A stretch of 64,000 nt of DNA, from positions 2,294,001 through 2,358,000 of the forward strand of contig NZ_CP020773.1 of NCBI RefSeq assembly GCF_002101335.1. The letters are read 5' to 3'. Shown in pieces: positions 39,448 to 49,836 of this stretch (the stretch's first letter is position 1; the number at the start of each line of letters is the position of its first letter). Under the pieces are notes generated by a model. It did no database searches, was not told the origin of the DNA, and worked only from the letters and a program-made list of their open reading frames with translations. A program made the position numbers and the translations under genes. Source of the stretch: Staphylococcus lutrae (GTDB taxonomy: Bacteria > Bacillota > Bacilli > Staphylococcales > Staphylococcaceae).

Positions 39448-40035
39448 ATGAATAACACGAAAAAGGAACGATTAGATGAACTGTTGCAAGTACTGGTTAA
39501 TGAAGTTCCAGAAGCTTTTAAATTCCACGGTGAGATAGCGATGCGCTTGTTTTTAAATGATGTATTATATGCAGATGAACGGATTGAAATCTGTGTTAAT
39601 CGAAACAATTTATCTGAGGTATTACGTGTCATCCCCAATTCGTTTAATATAAAAGTGGAGAATCAAGAAGGAGACATAATATCTTTCCCTGAAGATCAAT
39701 GTGAACAGTTAGCAAAAGTGAGTGTGTATGACGAGACACAATTGTTAATGAGGATGATGATTTATGATATTGACGATTCTGATGGAATGGTACGACTCAA
39801 TAACAATATTAAAATTCCAAAAAAATATATTTATTATCATTCTTTAAAATGGAATGTAGATTATATTAAACCTGAGTTTGTTTTAATGCAGTTGTTACAC
39901 GAGCCAGTCAATAAGAAAAAAGTATCGTATTATCGTGATTTGATTGATAAAATGAGCTACTTTCAATTTGTAACTTTAAAAGCAACTGTTGGAGAAGAGA
40001 TATTGCAAAAAGTCATCATGGAAAGAAGTACTTAG
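39448..40035 (+). CDS. Conserved hypothetical protein, possible nucleotidyltransferase-like fold
   Basis: A 195-residue soluble protein preceded by a very strong AAAAGGAGGTG site and a good promoter. F-H-G-E-I-A-M-R-L-F followed by E-R-I-E-I-C-V faintly resembles the entry of minimal nucleotidyltransferase folds (antitoxin/toxin AbiEii class), but the G-S-x-D signature is absent. The protein is acidic. It is convergent with the frameshifted aspartokinase. I do not recognise a function. Confidence 0.55.
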   Translation: MNNTKKERLDELLQVLVNEVPEAFKFHGEIAMRLFLNDVLYADERIEICVNRNNLSEVLRVIPNSFNIKVENQEGDIISFPEDQCEQLAKVSVYDETQLLMRMMIYDIDDSDGMVRLNNNIKIPKKYIYYHSLKWNVDYIKPEFVLMQLLHEPVNKKKVSYYRDLIDKMSYFQFVTLKATVGEEILQKVIMERST

Positions 40036-40087
40036 CCTGAATGTGTGGAAGGATTCAGTGCTTAGTACTTCTTTATTTTAATTGTAT

Positions 40088-41439
40088 TTATTTTACATAA
40101 CAGTTTTGATAACAAGCTTTAACAGCCAATTCAGCATCTTTGGTAGCGATACCAAACATCATTGAAATTTCTGATGAACCTTGGTTAATCATTTTTAAGT
40201 TAATATTTGATTCAGCTAATGCACTCGTGATTTTATTCGCTGTTCCTACTGCAGCGCTCATTCCCTCACCAACAATCATCAAAATAGCTAAGTCATTTTC
40301 AACATTTAATTCATCAATTTCGCATTGATGACGAATTTCTTCTAACACTTTTTGTTCTTTACCCGCTAACTGAGAAGAGCGCATAATAATACTAATATTA
40401 TCGATACCCGACGGCATATGGTCGAAGGATATATTATGCTTTGCTAATATTTCTAAAATTTTCACAGTGAAACCGATTTGTCTATTCATTAAGTACTTTT
40501 TAATATTGATACTTGTAAAGCCTTTATCACAACTTATACCTGTAATGACATTGCGATGGTTGATTTCACGGTCATGAACGATATAAGTCCCTTTATCATC
40601 AGGACGATTTGTATTTTTAATCACAACAGGAATTCGATAACGATAAAGCGGTTGTAATGCTTCGTCGTGAAAAACGCCAAAACCTGCGTAAGAAAGTTCT
40701 CGCATTTCCCGATATGTAATTTCATGAATGACTTCTGGATGTTGAATCACATTAGGGTTAGCACGGAAAATTCCAGAGACATCTGTAAAATTTTCATACA
40801 AGTCTGCTTTTATCCCCGAGCAATGATAGCGCCTGTAATGTCAGAACCACCACGCGGAAATGTCACAATATGATTAGTTTCTGAATAGCCAAAAAATCCC
40901 GGGATAATCATTTTCTTATCTGAATTTTTAATTCTATTAATTTTGTCGTAGCTCGATTCTAATATTTGTGCATTTCCAGGATCGTCAGTTACAATGATGC
41001 CGGCATCTTGAGGTGAGAGGTATACCGTGGGGATTCCTTGTTGATTATTGTAGTCTGCGATGATTTGTGCATTGAAGTTTTCACCTGATGATTTAAGAGC
41101 ATCAAGCAAGCGTTCTGGTTGGTTTTTAAGTGTTGCGATATGTGTTTCGAGTGTGTGATCAATCACGCTTAATAAGTCGGTTTTTAAAGATAGCCCATTA
41201 ATAATATCTTCAAAACGACAAAGTATCTCTTGTTTTTTATTTGTATAATCGAGTTGATTGATGACTTTTTCATACAACCTAATTAATAGATCAGTTGTCT
41301 TGATATCGTCATCGTGACGTTTACCAGGTGCAGAAACGATGACAATACGTCTTTCGGGATCACTATTTACAATGTTTAAAACTTTTTTAATTTGTTCAGC
41401 TGACGCGACTGAACTTCCACCAAATTTAGATACTTTCAT
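40088..41439 (-). pseudogene. Aspartokinase with one frameshift
   Basis: The N-terminal kinase domain (M-K-V-S-K-F-G-G-S-S-V start, ending G-G-S-D-I-T-G-A-I-I-A-R-G) is open from 41439 down to a stop at about 40810. In the next frame it continues without interruption as D-L-Y-E-N-F-T-D-V-S-G-I-F through two ACT domains to 40088. Losing one base in a run of G at about 40818-40821 explains the break: CGG-GG-ATA-AAA where CGG-GGN-ATA-AAA is expected. Aspartokinase makes aspartyl phosphate for Thr, Met and Lys synthesis. It sits divergent from hom-thrC-thrB, as in S. aureus. Both halves look conserved, so the change is recent or an assembly error. Confidence 0.85.
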
Positions 41440-41521
41440 ATACTTTGACAACCTTTCTATAAAAATAAAATAACGATTCAGTTTGGTCAGCACTAATGTT
41501 AAAATAGAATTATCTTTTCTA

Positions 41522-41536
41522 AATTTTTAGAACTTT
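41522..41536. promoter_or_regulatory. CodY-like site between aspartokinase and hom
   Basis: AATTTTTAGAACTTT matches AATTTTCWGAAAATT at 12 of 15 positions. CodY is known to repress the threonine pathway in staphylococci; this site is a candidate only. Confidence 0.35.
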
Positions 41537-41631
41537 ACAAACTTTGTGAATGAATTTATACTAAACCATATTTACATATATTTCAACAGGTCGAGGTGAA
41601 TTTCATCAAGATCAAATCGGAGGGATTTTTA

Positions 41632-42918
41632 ATGAAACAACTTAATGTTGCATTGTTAGGATTGGGGACTGTTGGGTCAGGTGTCGTAAAAATCATTGAA
41701 GAAAATCATGCACAAATTAAGGACACGATCCAAAAGGACATTCATATCAAACATATTCTCGTACGGGATAAATCTAAAAAGCGGCCGTTAAATTTGACGC
41801 GTTATCATTTGACTGAAGATGTGAACGACATTTTAGAAGATGATGAAGTGGATATTATCATTGAAGTGATGGGCGGTATAGAACCGACTGTGGATTGGTT
41901 AAAAGCAGCATTAAGCCAAAAGAAACATGTGATTACAGCGAATAAAGATTTGCTGGCTGTTCATCTACGTGTACTTGAAGATTTGGCACAAGAAAATGGC
42001 GTTGCACTGAAATATGAAGCGAGTGTTGCAGGTGGGATTCCTATCGTTAATGCGATTAATAATGGCTTGAATGCCAATAATATTAGTAAGTTTATGGGGA
42101 TTTTTAATGGGACTTCTAATTTTATATTGACAAAAATGACTGAAGAGGGCGCGCCTTATGAAGCTGCATTACAAGAAGCGCAAGCATTAGGATTTGCAGA
42201 AGCTGATCCTACTGATGATGTAGAAGGGATAGATGCAGCACGCAAAGTAGTGATTACATCTTATTTGTCATTTAATCAAGTGATTAATTTGAACGATGTG
42301 GTGACAAGAGGAATCAGTGGTGTGACACCTCAAGATATCGATGCTGCAAGAAAGCTCGGATATAAAATTAAGCTCATTGGTAAAGGAACGTATACGCATG
42401 GGCACATTCAAGCGTCAGTCCAACCGACATTAGTTGCGCATTCACATCAATTGGCCTCAGTAGAAAATGAATATAATGCGATATATGTCATTGGTGATGC
42501 AGTAGGAGAAACAATGTTTTATGGGAAAGGCGCAGGAAGTTTAGCAACAGGATCCGCTGTAGTCAGTGATTTATTGAATGTAGCGTTACAATTTGAATCT
42601 GATTTACACACATTACCTCCTCATTTTGAATTAAAAACTGAGAGAACGAAAGAAATGATGGAAAATAATGAACCGATAATGATTAAAGAGAAAGAGAATT
42701 ATTATTTGGTTATTCAGACGCCGGATGTGTCAGAAAATCAGGTGGAAACAACAATCAAAAAACATTTACCGCTTCACAAATCACTACAAACAATTGCGTT
42801 ATCACCAACAACCTTTGCTGTGATGGTGATTGGTATTGATGAAGATCCTACACCTTATATCGAGGAAGAGACAGCGTATCAGGTTGTAAAAATTTATCCA
42901 GTTGAAGGAGTGCGATAA
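41632..42918 (+). CDS. hom: Homoserine dehydrogenase
   Basis: A 428-residue enzyme. The NAD(P)-binding start reads [13 protein letters not shown]; the catalytic segment has A-N-K-D-L-L-A and [10 protein letters not shown]; the central [11 protein letters not shown] is diagnostic, and a C-terminal ACT domain follows. It reduces aspartate semialdehyde to homoserine. The ATG at 41632 has CGGAGGGA before it. It is the first gene of hom-thrC-thrB. Confidence 0.97.
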   Translation: MKQLNVALLGLGTVGSGVVKIIEENHAQIKDTIQKDIHIKHILVRDKSKKRPLNLTRYHLTEDVNDILEDDEVDIIIEVMGGIEPTVDWLKAALSQKKHVITANKDLLAVHLRVLEDLAQENGVALKYEASVAGGIPIVNAINNGLNANNISKFMGIFNGTSNFILTKMTEEGAPYEAALQEAQALGFAEADPTDDVEGIDAARKVVITSYLSFNQVINLNDVVTRGISGVTPQDIDAARKLGYKIKLIGKGTYTHGHIQASVQPTLVAHSHQLASVENEYNAIYVIGDAVGETMFYGKGAGSLATGSAVVSDLLNVALQFESDLHTLPPHFELKTERTKEMMENNEPIMIKEKENYYLVIQTPDVSENQVETTIKKHLPLHKSLQTIALSPTTFAVMVIGIDEDPTPYIEEETAYQVVKIYPVEGVR

Positions 42919-42920
42919 GT

Positions 42921-43985
42921 ATGAAATTGTGGAAAGGCCTTATTGAAGAATACAAGCAGTTTTTACCGGTGAACGACAACACACCGCAAGTGACATTAAA
43001 TGAAGGGCATACCCCGCTTATTTACTGTGATACGATTTCGAAAATGTTAGATATTGAACTATATGTCAAATATGAAGGTGCTAATCCGACTGGGTCATTC
43101 AAAGATAGAGGAATGGTTATGGCAGTAGCGAAGGCAAAGGAAGAAGGTAAAAAAATGGTTATTTGCGCTTCTACTGGAAACACTTCAGCATCAGCAGCGG
43201 CATATGCAGCACGTGCTGGTTTGAAAGCCATTGTAGTGATTCCAGAAGGTAAAATTGCGCTTGGAAAATTATCGCAAGCAGTGATGTATGGTGCTGAAAT
43301 CGTATCCATTGAAGGCAACTTTGATGAAGCGCTTGAAATTGTTAAAGAAGTGGCTGAGGAGGGCGAGATTGCACTGGTCAATTCTGTCAATCCATATCGA
43401 ATTGAAGGGCAACAAACAAGTGCATTTGAAATTGTCGACCAGTTAGAGGGACAAGCGCCTGATATTTTAGCCATCCCAGTCGGAAATGCCGGTAATATTA
43501 CAGCTTACTGGAAAGGGTTTAAAACGTATGAAAATCATCATCAAACTGGCCTTCCTCAGATGTTTGGGTTCCAGGCAGCCGGGGCTTCTCCAATTGTTCA
43601 AAATAAAGTTGTTAAAAATCCAGAAACAATTGCGACTGCGATTCGAATTGGAAATCCTGCAAGTTGGAAGCAAGCGGTTCAAGCGCTTGAAGAATCCAAT
43701 GGTAGAATTGAAGCGGTGACAGATGATGAAATATTAGAAGCATATCAGCTCATGACTTCAAAAGAAGGAATCTTCAGTGAGCCAGCAAGTAATGCTTCGA
43801 TTGCAGGTTTAATTAAATTGCATCGTCAAGGGGAGCTCCCAAAAGGTAAAAAAGTTGTCGCGGTATTAACGGGTAATGGATTGAAAGATCCGGATACAGC
43901 AATCAACTTGTTGGAAAACCCTATTCAACCGCTCCCTAATCATAAAGAAAGTATCATTCAATATATTAAGGAAGCGTTAAAATGA
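42921..43985 (+). CDS. thrC: Threonine synthase
   Basis: A 354-residue PLP enzyme. The cofactor lysine is in G-S-F-K-D-R-G, and the phosphate loop is probably P-V-G-N-A-G-N. It converts phosphohomoserine to threonine. It starts two bases after hom and overlaps the start of thrB by four bases, so all three are translated from one message. Confidence 0.96.
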   Translation: MKLWKGLIEEYKQFLPVNDNTPQVTLNEGHTPLIYCDTISKMLDIELYVKYEGANPTGSFKDRGMVMAVAKAKEEGKKMVICASTGNTSASAAAYAARAGLKAIVVIPEGKIALGKLSQAVMYGAEIVSIEGNFDEALEIVKEVAEEGEIALVNSVNPYRIEGQQTSAFEIVDQLEGQAPDILAIPVGNAGNITAYWKGFKTYENHHQTGLPQMFGFQAAGASPIVQNKVVKNPETIATAIRIGNPASWKQAVQALEESNGRIEAVTDDEILEAYQLMTSKEGIFSEPASNASIAGLIKLHRQGELPKGKKVVAVLTGNGLKDPDTAINLLENPIQPLPNHKESIIQYIKEALK

Positions 43986-44905
43986 TGCAAACACAACTTC
44001 ATCTAGAAATTCCAGCCTCCACCGCGAACTTAGGATGCGGATTTGATTCGATTGGTATGGCACTTAACAAATTTTTGATTATCGATGTGCAGGTCATTGA
44101 TGGACCAGAATGGCAATTTATCCATCGAGGTCCACACCTGACAGGATTGCCAGATGATGAATCACACTATATTTATAAAGTTGCTCAACAAGTCGCGCAA
44201 CAATTTCAAGTGACTTTACCGGCGTTAAAAGTGAAAATGGATAGTGACATACCATTAGCGCGTGGACTCGGTTCGTCAGCTTCTGCCTTAATTGGTGCAT
44301 TGTATATTGCGAATTATTTTGGTGACATACAATTATCACAATATGAATTATTACAGCTTGCCACACAGATTGAAGGTCACCCTGACAATGTGGCACCCAC
44401 AATCTATGGGGGGCTGGTTATAGGCTATCATCAAGTTGAAAAACAAGTCACACGTGTTGCGCATATCGATGTTCCGAATGTTGATTTTGTGATTACAATG
44501 CCTGATTATGAACTGGAAACAAGTGAAGCACGTCAAGCACTCCCGGCTACGTTGACACATCAAGATGCAGTGAGTTACAGTGCGATAAGTAACACGATGA
44601 TTAGTGCACTGATGCAACATCAGTATGAGCTCGCAGGTGAAATGATGGAACAAGATGGGTTGCACGAGCCATATCGTCAACCTTTGATTCGTGATTTTGA
44701 ACATGTGAAAACGATTGCGCATCATTATGAGGCGTATGCGACTGTGATTTCAGGGGCTGGACCAACGATCTTAACAATGATCAAAAAAGAAAAGAGTGGT
44801 CCACTTGTACGTGCATTAAATCAAAAAATAGCAAATTGCCATTCAGAATTAGTGACAGTGAACACAACAGGTGTAAAAATGAAAGTAAGTCGAATAGAAG
44901 AATAG
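43982..44905 (+). CDS. thrB: Homoserine kinase
   Basis: A 307-residue GHMP kinase. [12 protein letters not shown] near the N-terminus, the ATP-binding [12 protein letters not shown] and the late S-G-A-G-P-T segment are all present. It makes phosphohomoserine, the substrate of ThrC. It overlaps thrC by four bases (ATGA). A terminator follows. Confidence 0.96.
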   Translation: MMQTQLHLEIPASTANLGCGFDSIGMALNKFLIIDVQVIDGPEWQFIHRGPHLTGLPDDESHYIYKVAQQVAQQFQVTLPALKVKMDSDIPLARGLGSSASALIGALYIANYFGDIQLSQYELLQLATQIEGHPDNVAPTIYGGLVIGYHQVEKQVTRVAHIDVPNVDFVITMPDYELETSEARQALPATLTHQDAVSYSAISNTMISALMQHQYELAGEMMEQDGLHEPYRQPLIRDFEHVKTIAHHYEAYATVISGAGPTILTMIKKEKSGPLVRALNQKIANCHSELVTVNTTGVKMKVSRIEE

Positions 44906-44922
44906 CAATGAATGATGATAAG

Positions 44923-44965
44923 AACAGGGGTTGGATTTTAAGTATACATTCAACCTCTGTTTTTG
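44923..44965 (+). terminator. Terminator of the hom-thrC-thrB operon
   Basis: AACAGGGGTTG at 44923-44933 pairs with CAACCTCTGTT at 44951-44961, followed by TTTT. Confidence 0.85.
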
Positions 44966-45027
44966 AGCTTTTAATTTTAAATTTAAATCGTTTAGTGTAA
45001 GATAAAATCAAATTGAAAGGAGATTGA

Positions 45028-45834
45028 ATGATGAAACCTGATTTAATCGTGATGGACATGGATGACACGTTGATGACTTCAGACAACCGTGTCTCTGTCA
45101 AAACAAAAGCGTATTTATTAAAATTACAGGAAAAAGGTGTGAAAATTGCACTAGCTTCCGGGAGACCTACTGAGGGAATGATTCCCACTGCCAAAGCATT
45201 AAAAATGGATCAATTTGGTAGCTATATTATGAGTTACAACGGGGCACAAACATTAGATTTATCCAAGGATGAAGTTGTTGAAAAACAGATGATTGATAAA
45301 GAAGAATTTGATAAAATCGTGGACTTTTGTCGTGAAAAAGGGTTCTTTATACTGACTTATCATGAGGGGCATATCATACATGAGGGCGAACATGAATACA
45401 TGAACATCGAATCTGAATTGACAGGCTTACCAATGAAGAAAGTGACTGATATTAAAGCATATATCCAAAACCCTGTTCCTAAAGCAATGGGTGTCGATTA
45501 TGAAAAAAATATTCAAGCATGTATTGCAACGATGGGGTCTTCGTTTGATCATGCGATTGATGTGACGACGAGTAAACCCTTTTTCTTAGAATTTATGAGC
45601 AAAGGTGTGTCAAAAGGGGCAGCAATTACGAAATTGGCCAAACGATTAGATTTAGATGTAAATCAAATGGTTGCTTTCGGGGATAGCGCGAATGACATTG
45701 AAATGTTCAAAGTAGTTGGAAAGTCTGTCGCAATGGAAAATGCTTCAGAAAAAGTGAAAAGTTACGCGGATATGATCACTAAAAGTAACGATGAAGAGGG
45801 AATTCCATACGCTTTGGACCAAATTTTATCGTAA
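45028..45834 (+). CDS. HAD-superfamily Cof-type phosphatase
   Basis: A 268-residue Cof-like hydrolase (type IIB cap). Motif I is D-M-D-D-T-L, motif II A-S-G-R-P, motif III the lysine before G-A-A-I-T-K, motif IV F-G-D-S-A-N-D. The family dephosphorylates sugar phosphates, pyridoxal phosphate or FMN; substrate is not predictable. AAGGAG precedes the ATG. The gene follows thrB in staphylococci. Confidence 0.93.
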   Translation: MMKPDLIVMDMDDTLMTSDNRVSVKTKAYLLKLQEKGVKIALASGRPTEGMIPTAKALKMDQFGSYIMSYNGAQTLDLSKDEVVEKQMIDKEEFDKIVDFCREKGFFILTYHEGHIIHEGEHEYMNIESELTGLPMKKVTDIKAYIQNPVPKAMGVDYEKNIQACIATMGSSFDHAIDVTTSKPFFLEFMSKGVSKGAAITKLAKRLDLDVNQMVAFGDSANDIEMFKVVGKSVAMENASEKVKSYADMITKSNDEEGIPYALDQILS

Positions 45835-45883
45835 GTCTTTAGTGTATACACAGCAGATTTTCAAATCATTCGTTTTAATCAAA

Positions 45884-45963
45884 TTAAAAAATATAAAAAG
45901 CTTGACGGGGACAGGCGATTGGAAGGTATAGAGTACCATTGTTTAGCCACTGCCCCGTTAAGC
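45884..45963 (-). terminator. Terminator of the leftward 104-residue gene
   Basis: GCTTGACGGGGACAG at 45900-45914 pairs with CTGCCCCGTTAAGC at 45950-45963; on the minus strand the stem is followed by TTTTTATATTTTTT. Confidence 0.75.
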
Positions 45964-45974
45964 CCTACTGTTTG

Positions 45975-46289
45975 TTATTTTGCAGTATGTGTCCACTCAT
46001 GTTTACCACGATGGCGTTTAACATGTGCGTACACTTGATCTGCAGCATAATCTAAATTGGTGTACACTGTAATCGCAAATGCTGATTGAGATGCTTCAAA
46101 ATCGGTTTCTAAATATAATTCTTTTAAATGATTGAAGAGGTGATCCATCTGTTCATGAGTTAAGCTACTGTATTCTCTCAATGTACGCTTCAACAATTGT
46201 CCCTTTTTTTCTTCGATAACTTGTACGACAATGACAAAACGTTCCTCTGTTTTTAAAACATCATCGAAAAGGTTTGTTTGTCCTATCAT
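45975..46289 (-). CDS. Conserved hypothetical small protein
   Basis: A 104-residue soluble protein, rich in charged residues, ending H-R-G-K-H-E-W-T-H. The ATG at 46289 is chosen because the AAAGGTGGGG site is optimally spaced; a GTG 12 bases upstream overlaps it. It has its own terminator. No family recognised; I regard it as a real gene by these signals. Confidence 0.65.
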   Translation of the reverse strand: MIGQTNLFDDVLKTEERFVIVVQVIEEKKGQLLKRTLREYSSLTHEQMDHLFNHLKELYLETDFEASQSAFAITVYTNLDYAADQVYAHVKRHRGKHEWTHTAK

Positions 46290-46403
46290 TGCATGCCCCA
46301 CCTTTACAATTTGTTAATTTAATTATACATGAAATGATGCTACTAGGAAATGGAAGATCTAGGGATTAAATTAAGAAAAATCCATATCCATTAGGAAGAA
46401 ATG

Positions 46404-46454
46404 ATAAAAACAGCGATGAAGGCAACTATTGATATAGCGCACTTCATCGCTGTT
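46404..46454 (-). terminator. Terminator of lysP
   Basis: AACAGCGATGAAG at 46409-46421 pairs perfectly with CTTCATCGCTGTT at 46442-46454; T-runs on both sides. Confidence 0.85.
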
Positions 46455-46460
46455 TTTTAA

Positions 46461-47915
46461 TCATTCGTCTCGATTGGATTCGTGTATACTTAAATCAATG
46501 TCCTCAAGTGGAATAATACGGGTTTTATTAATGATTTTGTGAACAATATAAACGCCGATAAGAATGAAAATAGGTAAAAAGTTTTGTGCCAATTTAGGTA
46601 AATCGAAATGGATTAACGCTTCTGACGAGCTACCGAAAACTAAAAATAGTAATATTGCAATGACAATAATAGGGCCAACTGGGAAAAATGGTGCCTGATA
46701 TGGCAACAGTTGATGAATGTCCTTTTGTTGTTTCTTTATCGCGCGACGTAATCTAATTTGAGCAATGATACTAGATGCCCATACGAAAGTGACAAGTGCA
46801 CCAATAATATTCAGTAACCCCATCACACTTTGTGGATTGAAATTGGCATAAGTAATCACAGCAGCAATAAAAATAAACGTTGTAAACAAAGCACGTAACG
46901 GCAATTGTGAGCGTGGGCTAACCTTGCCTAGAAAACGAGGTGCTTGTTTTGCTTGGCTCAAAGAAAATAGCATTCGACTCGTAGTGAAAACGCCTGAATT
47001 GGCTGCTGATAATAATGACGTTAAAATAACAGTGTTGATGACAGAGGCAGCAAAAGCAATACCCACTCTATCAAAAACGATAGTGAACGGACTCTGTGCG
47101 ATTGAACCGCCTTCGTTTAACAATGTTGGATCCGTGTAGGATAAAATTGCAGAAATGACTGCAATAGATAGCACGTAGAACAGTAAAATACGCCAAAATA
47201 CTTGTTTGATCGCACGTGGCATGGATTTTCTAGGATGATCGGATTCACCAGCTGTTACGGCCACGACCTCGGTACCGCCCACTGAAAATCCTGCTATTAA
47301 TAGTACGCTTAAAAATCCTGAGATTCCACCCACAAATGGGGCTTCTCCAGTCGTAAAATGACTAAATCCATAATAATGACCGCCTAGAATGCCAAAAATC
47401 ATTAAAATACCTAATATGATGAAAATGATAATTGTCACGACTTTGATAAGGGATAGCCAAAACTCTGCTTCACCAAATGCTTTTACAGTAAAAACATTGA
47501 TTGTAAAAAGGAGTACTAAGAATATTAAACTCCAAACAAGCGGTGAGAAGAAATGGAATGTGCTCCAATAATTAATCACGCTTGAGGCAACGATAATATC
47601 AACACTTGTAACCAACGACCAGATTGTCCAATACAACCATCCCATTGTAAAGCCGAGTGATGGATCTACAAAACGTGTTGCATAACTACTGAACGCACCA
47701 GAAACAGGATAAAATGTTGCCATTTCTCCAATGGATGACATCAAAAAATATAACATGACCCCAATGACTAAATAAGCTAAAATAGCACCACCAGGACCTG
47801 CTTGTGCGATAACTCCGCCGGTAGCTACAAATAAACCTGTTCCGATTGCACCTCCGATAGCGATCATGGTGATATGCCTAGATTGGAGCCCTCTACTTAA
47901 GTTTTTTTCTTCCAT
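46461..47915 (-). CDS. lysP: Amino acid permease (LysP/GABA-permease type, APC family)
   Basis: A 484-residue APC transporter with 12 spans. The start region L-S-R-G-L-Q-S-R-H-I-T-M-I-A-I-G-G-A-I-G-T-G-L-F is diagnostic for the amino-acid-transporter branch, and V-S-G-A-F-S-S-Y-A follows. It is the gene placed near hom-thr in staphylococci and usually called lysine-specific permease; the substrate is inferred. GAGGAGA precedes the ATG at 47915. Confidence 0.85.
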   Translation of the reverse strand: MEEKNLSRGLQSRHITMIAIGGAIGTGLFVATGGVIAQAGPGGAILAYLVIGVMLYFLMSSIGEMATFYPVSGAFSSYATRFVDPSLGFTMGWLYWTIWSLVTSVDIIVASSVINYWSTFHFFSPLVWSLIFLVLLFTINVFTVKAFGEAEFWLSLIKVVTIIIFIILGILMIFGILGGHYYGFSHFTTGEAPFVGGISGFLSVLLIAGFSVGGTEVVAVTAGESDHPRKSMPRAIKQVFWRILLFYVLSIAVISAILSYTDPTLLNEGGSIAQSPFTIVFDRVGIAFAASVINTVILTSLLSAANSGVFTTSRMLFSLSQAKQAPRFLGKVSPRSQLPLRALFTTFIFIAAVITYANFNPQSVMGLLNIIGALVTFVWASSIIAQIRLRRAIKKQQKDIHQLLPYQAPFFPVGPIIVIAILLFLVFGSSSEALIHFDLPKLAQNFLPIFILIGVYIVHKIINKTRIIPLEDIDLSIHESNRDE

Positions 47916-48044
47916 ATATATCTTCTCCTCAAAAATTAACTTTCTACTTATTTTACTTGTAAAGTAACAGACTTTCAATAGAAAATTTAAGGCTTTAAAG
48001 CGATAAATTATTTATTAGTGAAGTTGTGTGTTTATTTGCGCACA

Positions 48045-48078
48045 AAAAAGCCAAATGCACTGACGTCATTTGGCTTTT
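48045..48078 (-). terminator. Terminator of rpmG
   Basis: AAAAGCCAAAT pairs with ATTTGGCTTTT at 48068-48078; on the minus strand it is followed by a T-run. Confidence 0.8.
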
Positions 48079-48175
48079 GTCGTATTTTAATTATTGTTAA
48101 GGTAACAGTCATTTAAATTCACTTATTAAGACAAATCAAAAGCGTCTCAATAATTGGGATTGAAAATGATTTTAA

Positions 48176-48325
48176 TTATTTTGTTTCTCTGTGTAAAGTG
48201 TGCTTGTTTAATCTTGGGCAATATTTCATCATTTCAATACGCTCAGGATTAGTTCGTTTGTTTTTAGTTGTGATATAGTTACGATCACCACATTCAGTAC
48301 ATGCTAATGTTACATTTACGCGCAT
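48176..48325 (-). CDS. rpmG: 50S ribosomal protein L33
   Basis: A 49-residue L33 read on the minus strand ([13 protein letters not shown]), ending T-L-H-R-E-T-K. It has the first cysteine pair (C-x-x-C) but only one cysteine in the second position (Y-C-P-R-L-N), so its zinc site is partial. A strong AGGAGGT lies seven bases before the ATG. It is divergent from rpsN with a Zur-like box in front, which points to use under zinc limitation. Confidence 0.92.
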   Translation of the reverse strand: MRVNVTLACTECGDRNYITTKNKRTNPERIEMMKYCPRLNKHTLHRETK

Positions 48326-48345
48326 GGGTAGGACCTCCTTTTCAA

Positions 48346-48360
48346 TTGAAACTATTACGA
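48346..48360 (-). promoter_or_regulatory. Zur-like box before rpmG
   Basis: Read on the minus strand, TCGTAATAGTTTCAA at 48346-48360 matches the consensus TCGTAATNATTACGA in one full half-site and partly in the other. Confidence 0.5.
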
Positions 48361-48460
48361 TTTAATATTTTAGCATGGTGACAGCATTTTGCCAACTCTT
48401 TTTTATTTTAATTTAAATTAAAGGCTTGTCAAAGTAAAGTAAGGTATGCTAATATATAAA

Positions 48461-48475
48461 ACGTAACTATTACGA
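48461..48475 (+). promoter_or_regulatory. Zur-like box before rpsN
   Basis: ACGTAACTATTACGA at 48461-48475 matches TCGTAATNATTACGA at 12 of the 14 fixed positions. It lies just upstream of the rpsN ribosome-binding site, so zinc-dependent repression by Zur is predicted. Confidence 0.65.
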
Positions 48476-48497
48476 TTTGTAAGGAGTGTTCATATAA

Positions 48498-48767
48498 ATG
48501 GCTAAAAAGTCAAAAATTGCTAAAGAGCAAAAAAGAGAAGCAATGGTAGCGAAATATGCTGAAATTAGAAGAGAACTTAAAGCAAAAGGTGATTACGAAG
48601 GATTAAGAAAATTACCTAGAGATGCGTCACCGACACGTTTAACACGTAGATGTAAAGTGACAGGACGCCCACGTGGTGTTTTGAGAAAATTTGAAATGTC
48701 CCGTATTGCGTTTAGAGAACATGCACATAAAGGACAAATTCCTGGCGTGAAAAAATCAAGCTGGTAA
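48498..48767 (+). CDS. rpsN: 30S ribosomal protein S14, zinc-independent paralogue
   Basis: An 89-residue S14 that lacks the C-x-x-C...C-x-x-C zinc ribbon; a single Cys is in [11 protein letters not shown]. The long form without zinc is the reserve paralogue (RpsN2) that replaces zinc-binding RpsZ when zinc is scarce. K-K-S-S-W at the end is characteristic. The divergent rpmG and a Zur-type box support zinc control. Confidence 0.95.
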   Translation: MAKKSKIAKEQKREAMVAKYAEIRRELKAKGDYEGLRKLPRDASPTRLTRRCKVTGRPRGVLRKFEMSRIAFREHAHKGQIPGVKKSSW

Positions 48768-48848
48768 ACAAAAAGACCTCTTTAATTTACTTTATTTCAT
48801 GAAGATAGTATATTATCTAAGAAATAAATGAAATTAAGGAGTTTTTTA

Positions 48849-49826
48849 ATGAAAATTTTTGATTATGAAGACATTCAATTAATACCGAACAAAAGTATAG
48901 TTAAAAGTCGTTCAGAAATTGATACATCCATTCAATTTGGACCAAAGCGATTTAAATTACCCGTTGTACCAGCGAATATGCAAACGGTAATGAATGAAAG
49001 TGTTGCAGAATGGTTTGCTCAAAATGATTATTTTTATATTATGCATCGTTTTGATGAGACAACACGTTTGTCATTTGTTCAAAAGATGCAGAATCAAGGT
49101 TTGTATGCTTCTATCTCAGTTGGTGTGAAGACGGGTGAATTTAAATTTATTGATGCATTAAAAGAAGCAGGCTTGTCACCTGAATATATTACAATCGATA
49201 TTGCTCATGGTCATTCGGATCAAGTGATTGAAATGATTCAGTATATCAAAAAACAATTACCAGAAGTCTTTGTCATTGCGGGCAACGTCGGTACACCTGA
49301 AGGCGTTAGAGAACTTGAAAATGCCGGTGCAGATGCAACAAAGGTCGGTATTGGACCAGGAAGGGTCTGTATTACTAAAATTAAGACAGGTTTTGGCACA
49401 GGAGGGTGGCAATTAGCAGCCGTCAATCAATGTAGCAAAGCAGCGCGCAAGCCGATTATTGCTGATGGTGGTATTCGTACACATGGTGACATTGCTAAAT
49501 CGGTTCGCTTTGGTGCTTCTATGGTCATGATTGGCTCATTGTTTGCTGCGCACGAAGAGTCTCCAGGTGAAACGGTAGAGATTGAAGGTAAGAAATATAA
49601 AGAATATTTTGGTAGTGCATCAGAATATCAAAAAGGTGAGCGTAAAAACGTAGAAGGCAAAAAAATGTTTGTGGAACATAAAGGCGCACTTAAAGATACG
49701 TTGATTGAAATGCAAGAAGATTTACAAAGTGCAATATCCTACGCCGGGGGTAAAGATGTGGGTGCACTAAGAAAAGTGGATTATGTCATTGTACGTAATT
49801 CCATTTTTAATGGAGATCGTGATTAA
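48849..49826 (+). CDS. guaC: GMP reductase
   Basis: A 325-residue IMPDH/GMPR barrel without a CBS domain. The catalytic Cys is in G-P-G-R-V-C-I-T-K near residue 174. It converts GMP to IMP with NADPH. The ATG at 48849 has AAGGAG at the right distance; the upstream in-frame ATG at 48828 precedes that site. The gene order rpsN-guaC is as in S. aureus. Confidence 0.95.
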   Translation: MKIFDYEDIQLIPNKSIVKSRSEIDTSIQFGPKRFKLPVVPANMQTVMNESVAEWFAQNDYFYIMHRFDETTRLSFVQKMQNQGLYASISVGVKTGEFKFIDALKEAGLSPEYITIDIAHGHSDQVIEMIQYIKKQLPEVFVIAGNVGTPEGVRELENAGADATKVGIGPGRVCITKIKTGFGTGGWQLAAVNQCSKAARKPIIADGGIRTHGDIAKSVRFGASMVMIGSLFAAHEESPGETVEIEGKKYKEYFGSASEYQKGERKNVEGKKMFVEHKGALKDTLIEMQEDLQSAISYAGGKDVGALRKVDYVIVRNSIFNGDRD

Positions 49827-49836
49827 AAAGGAGTGC

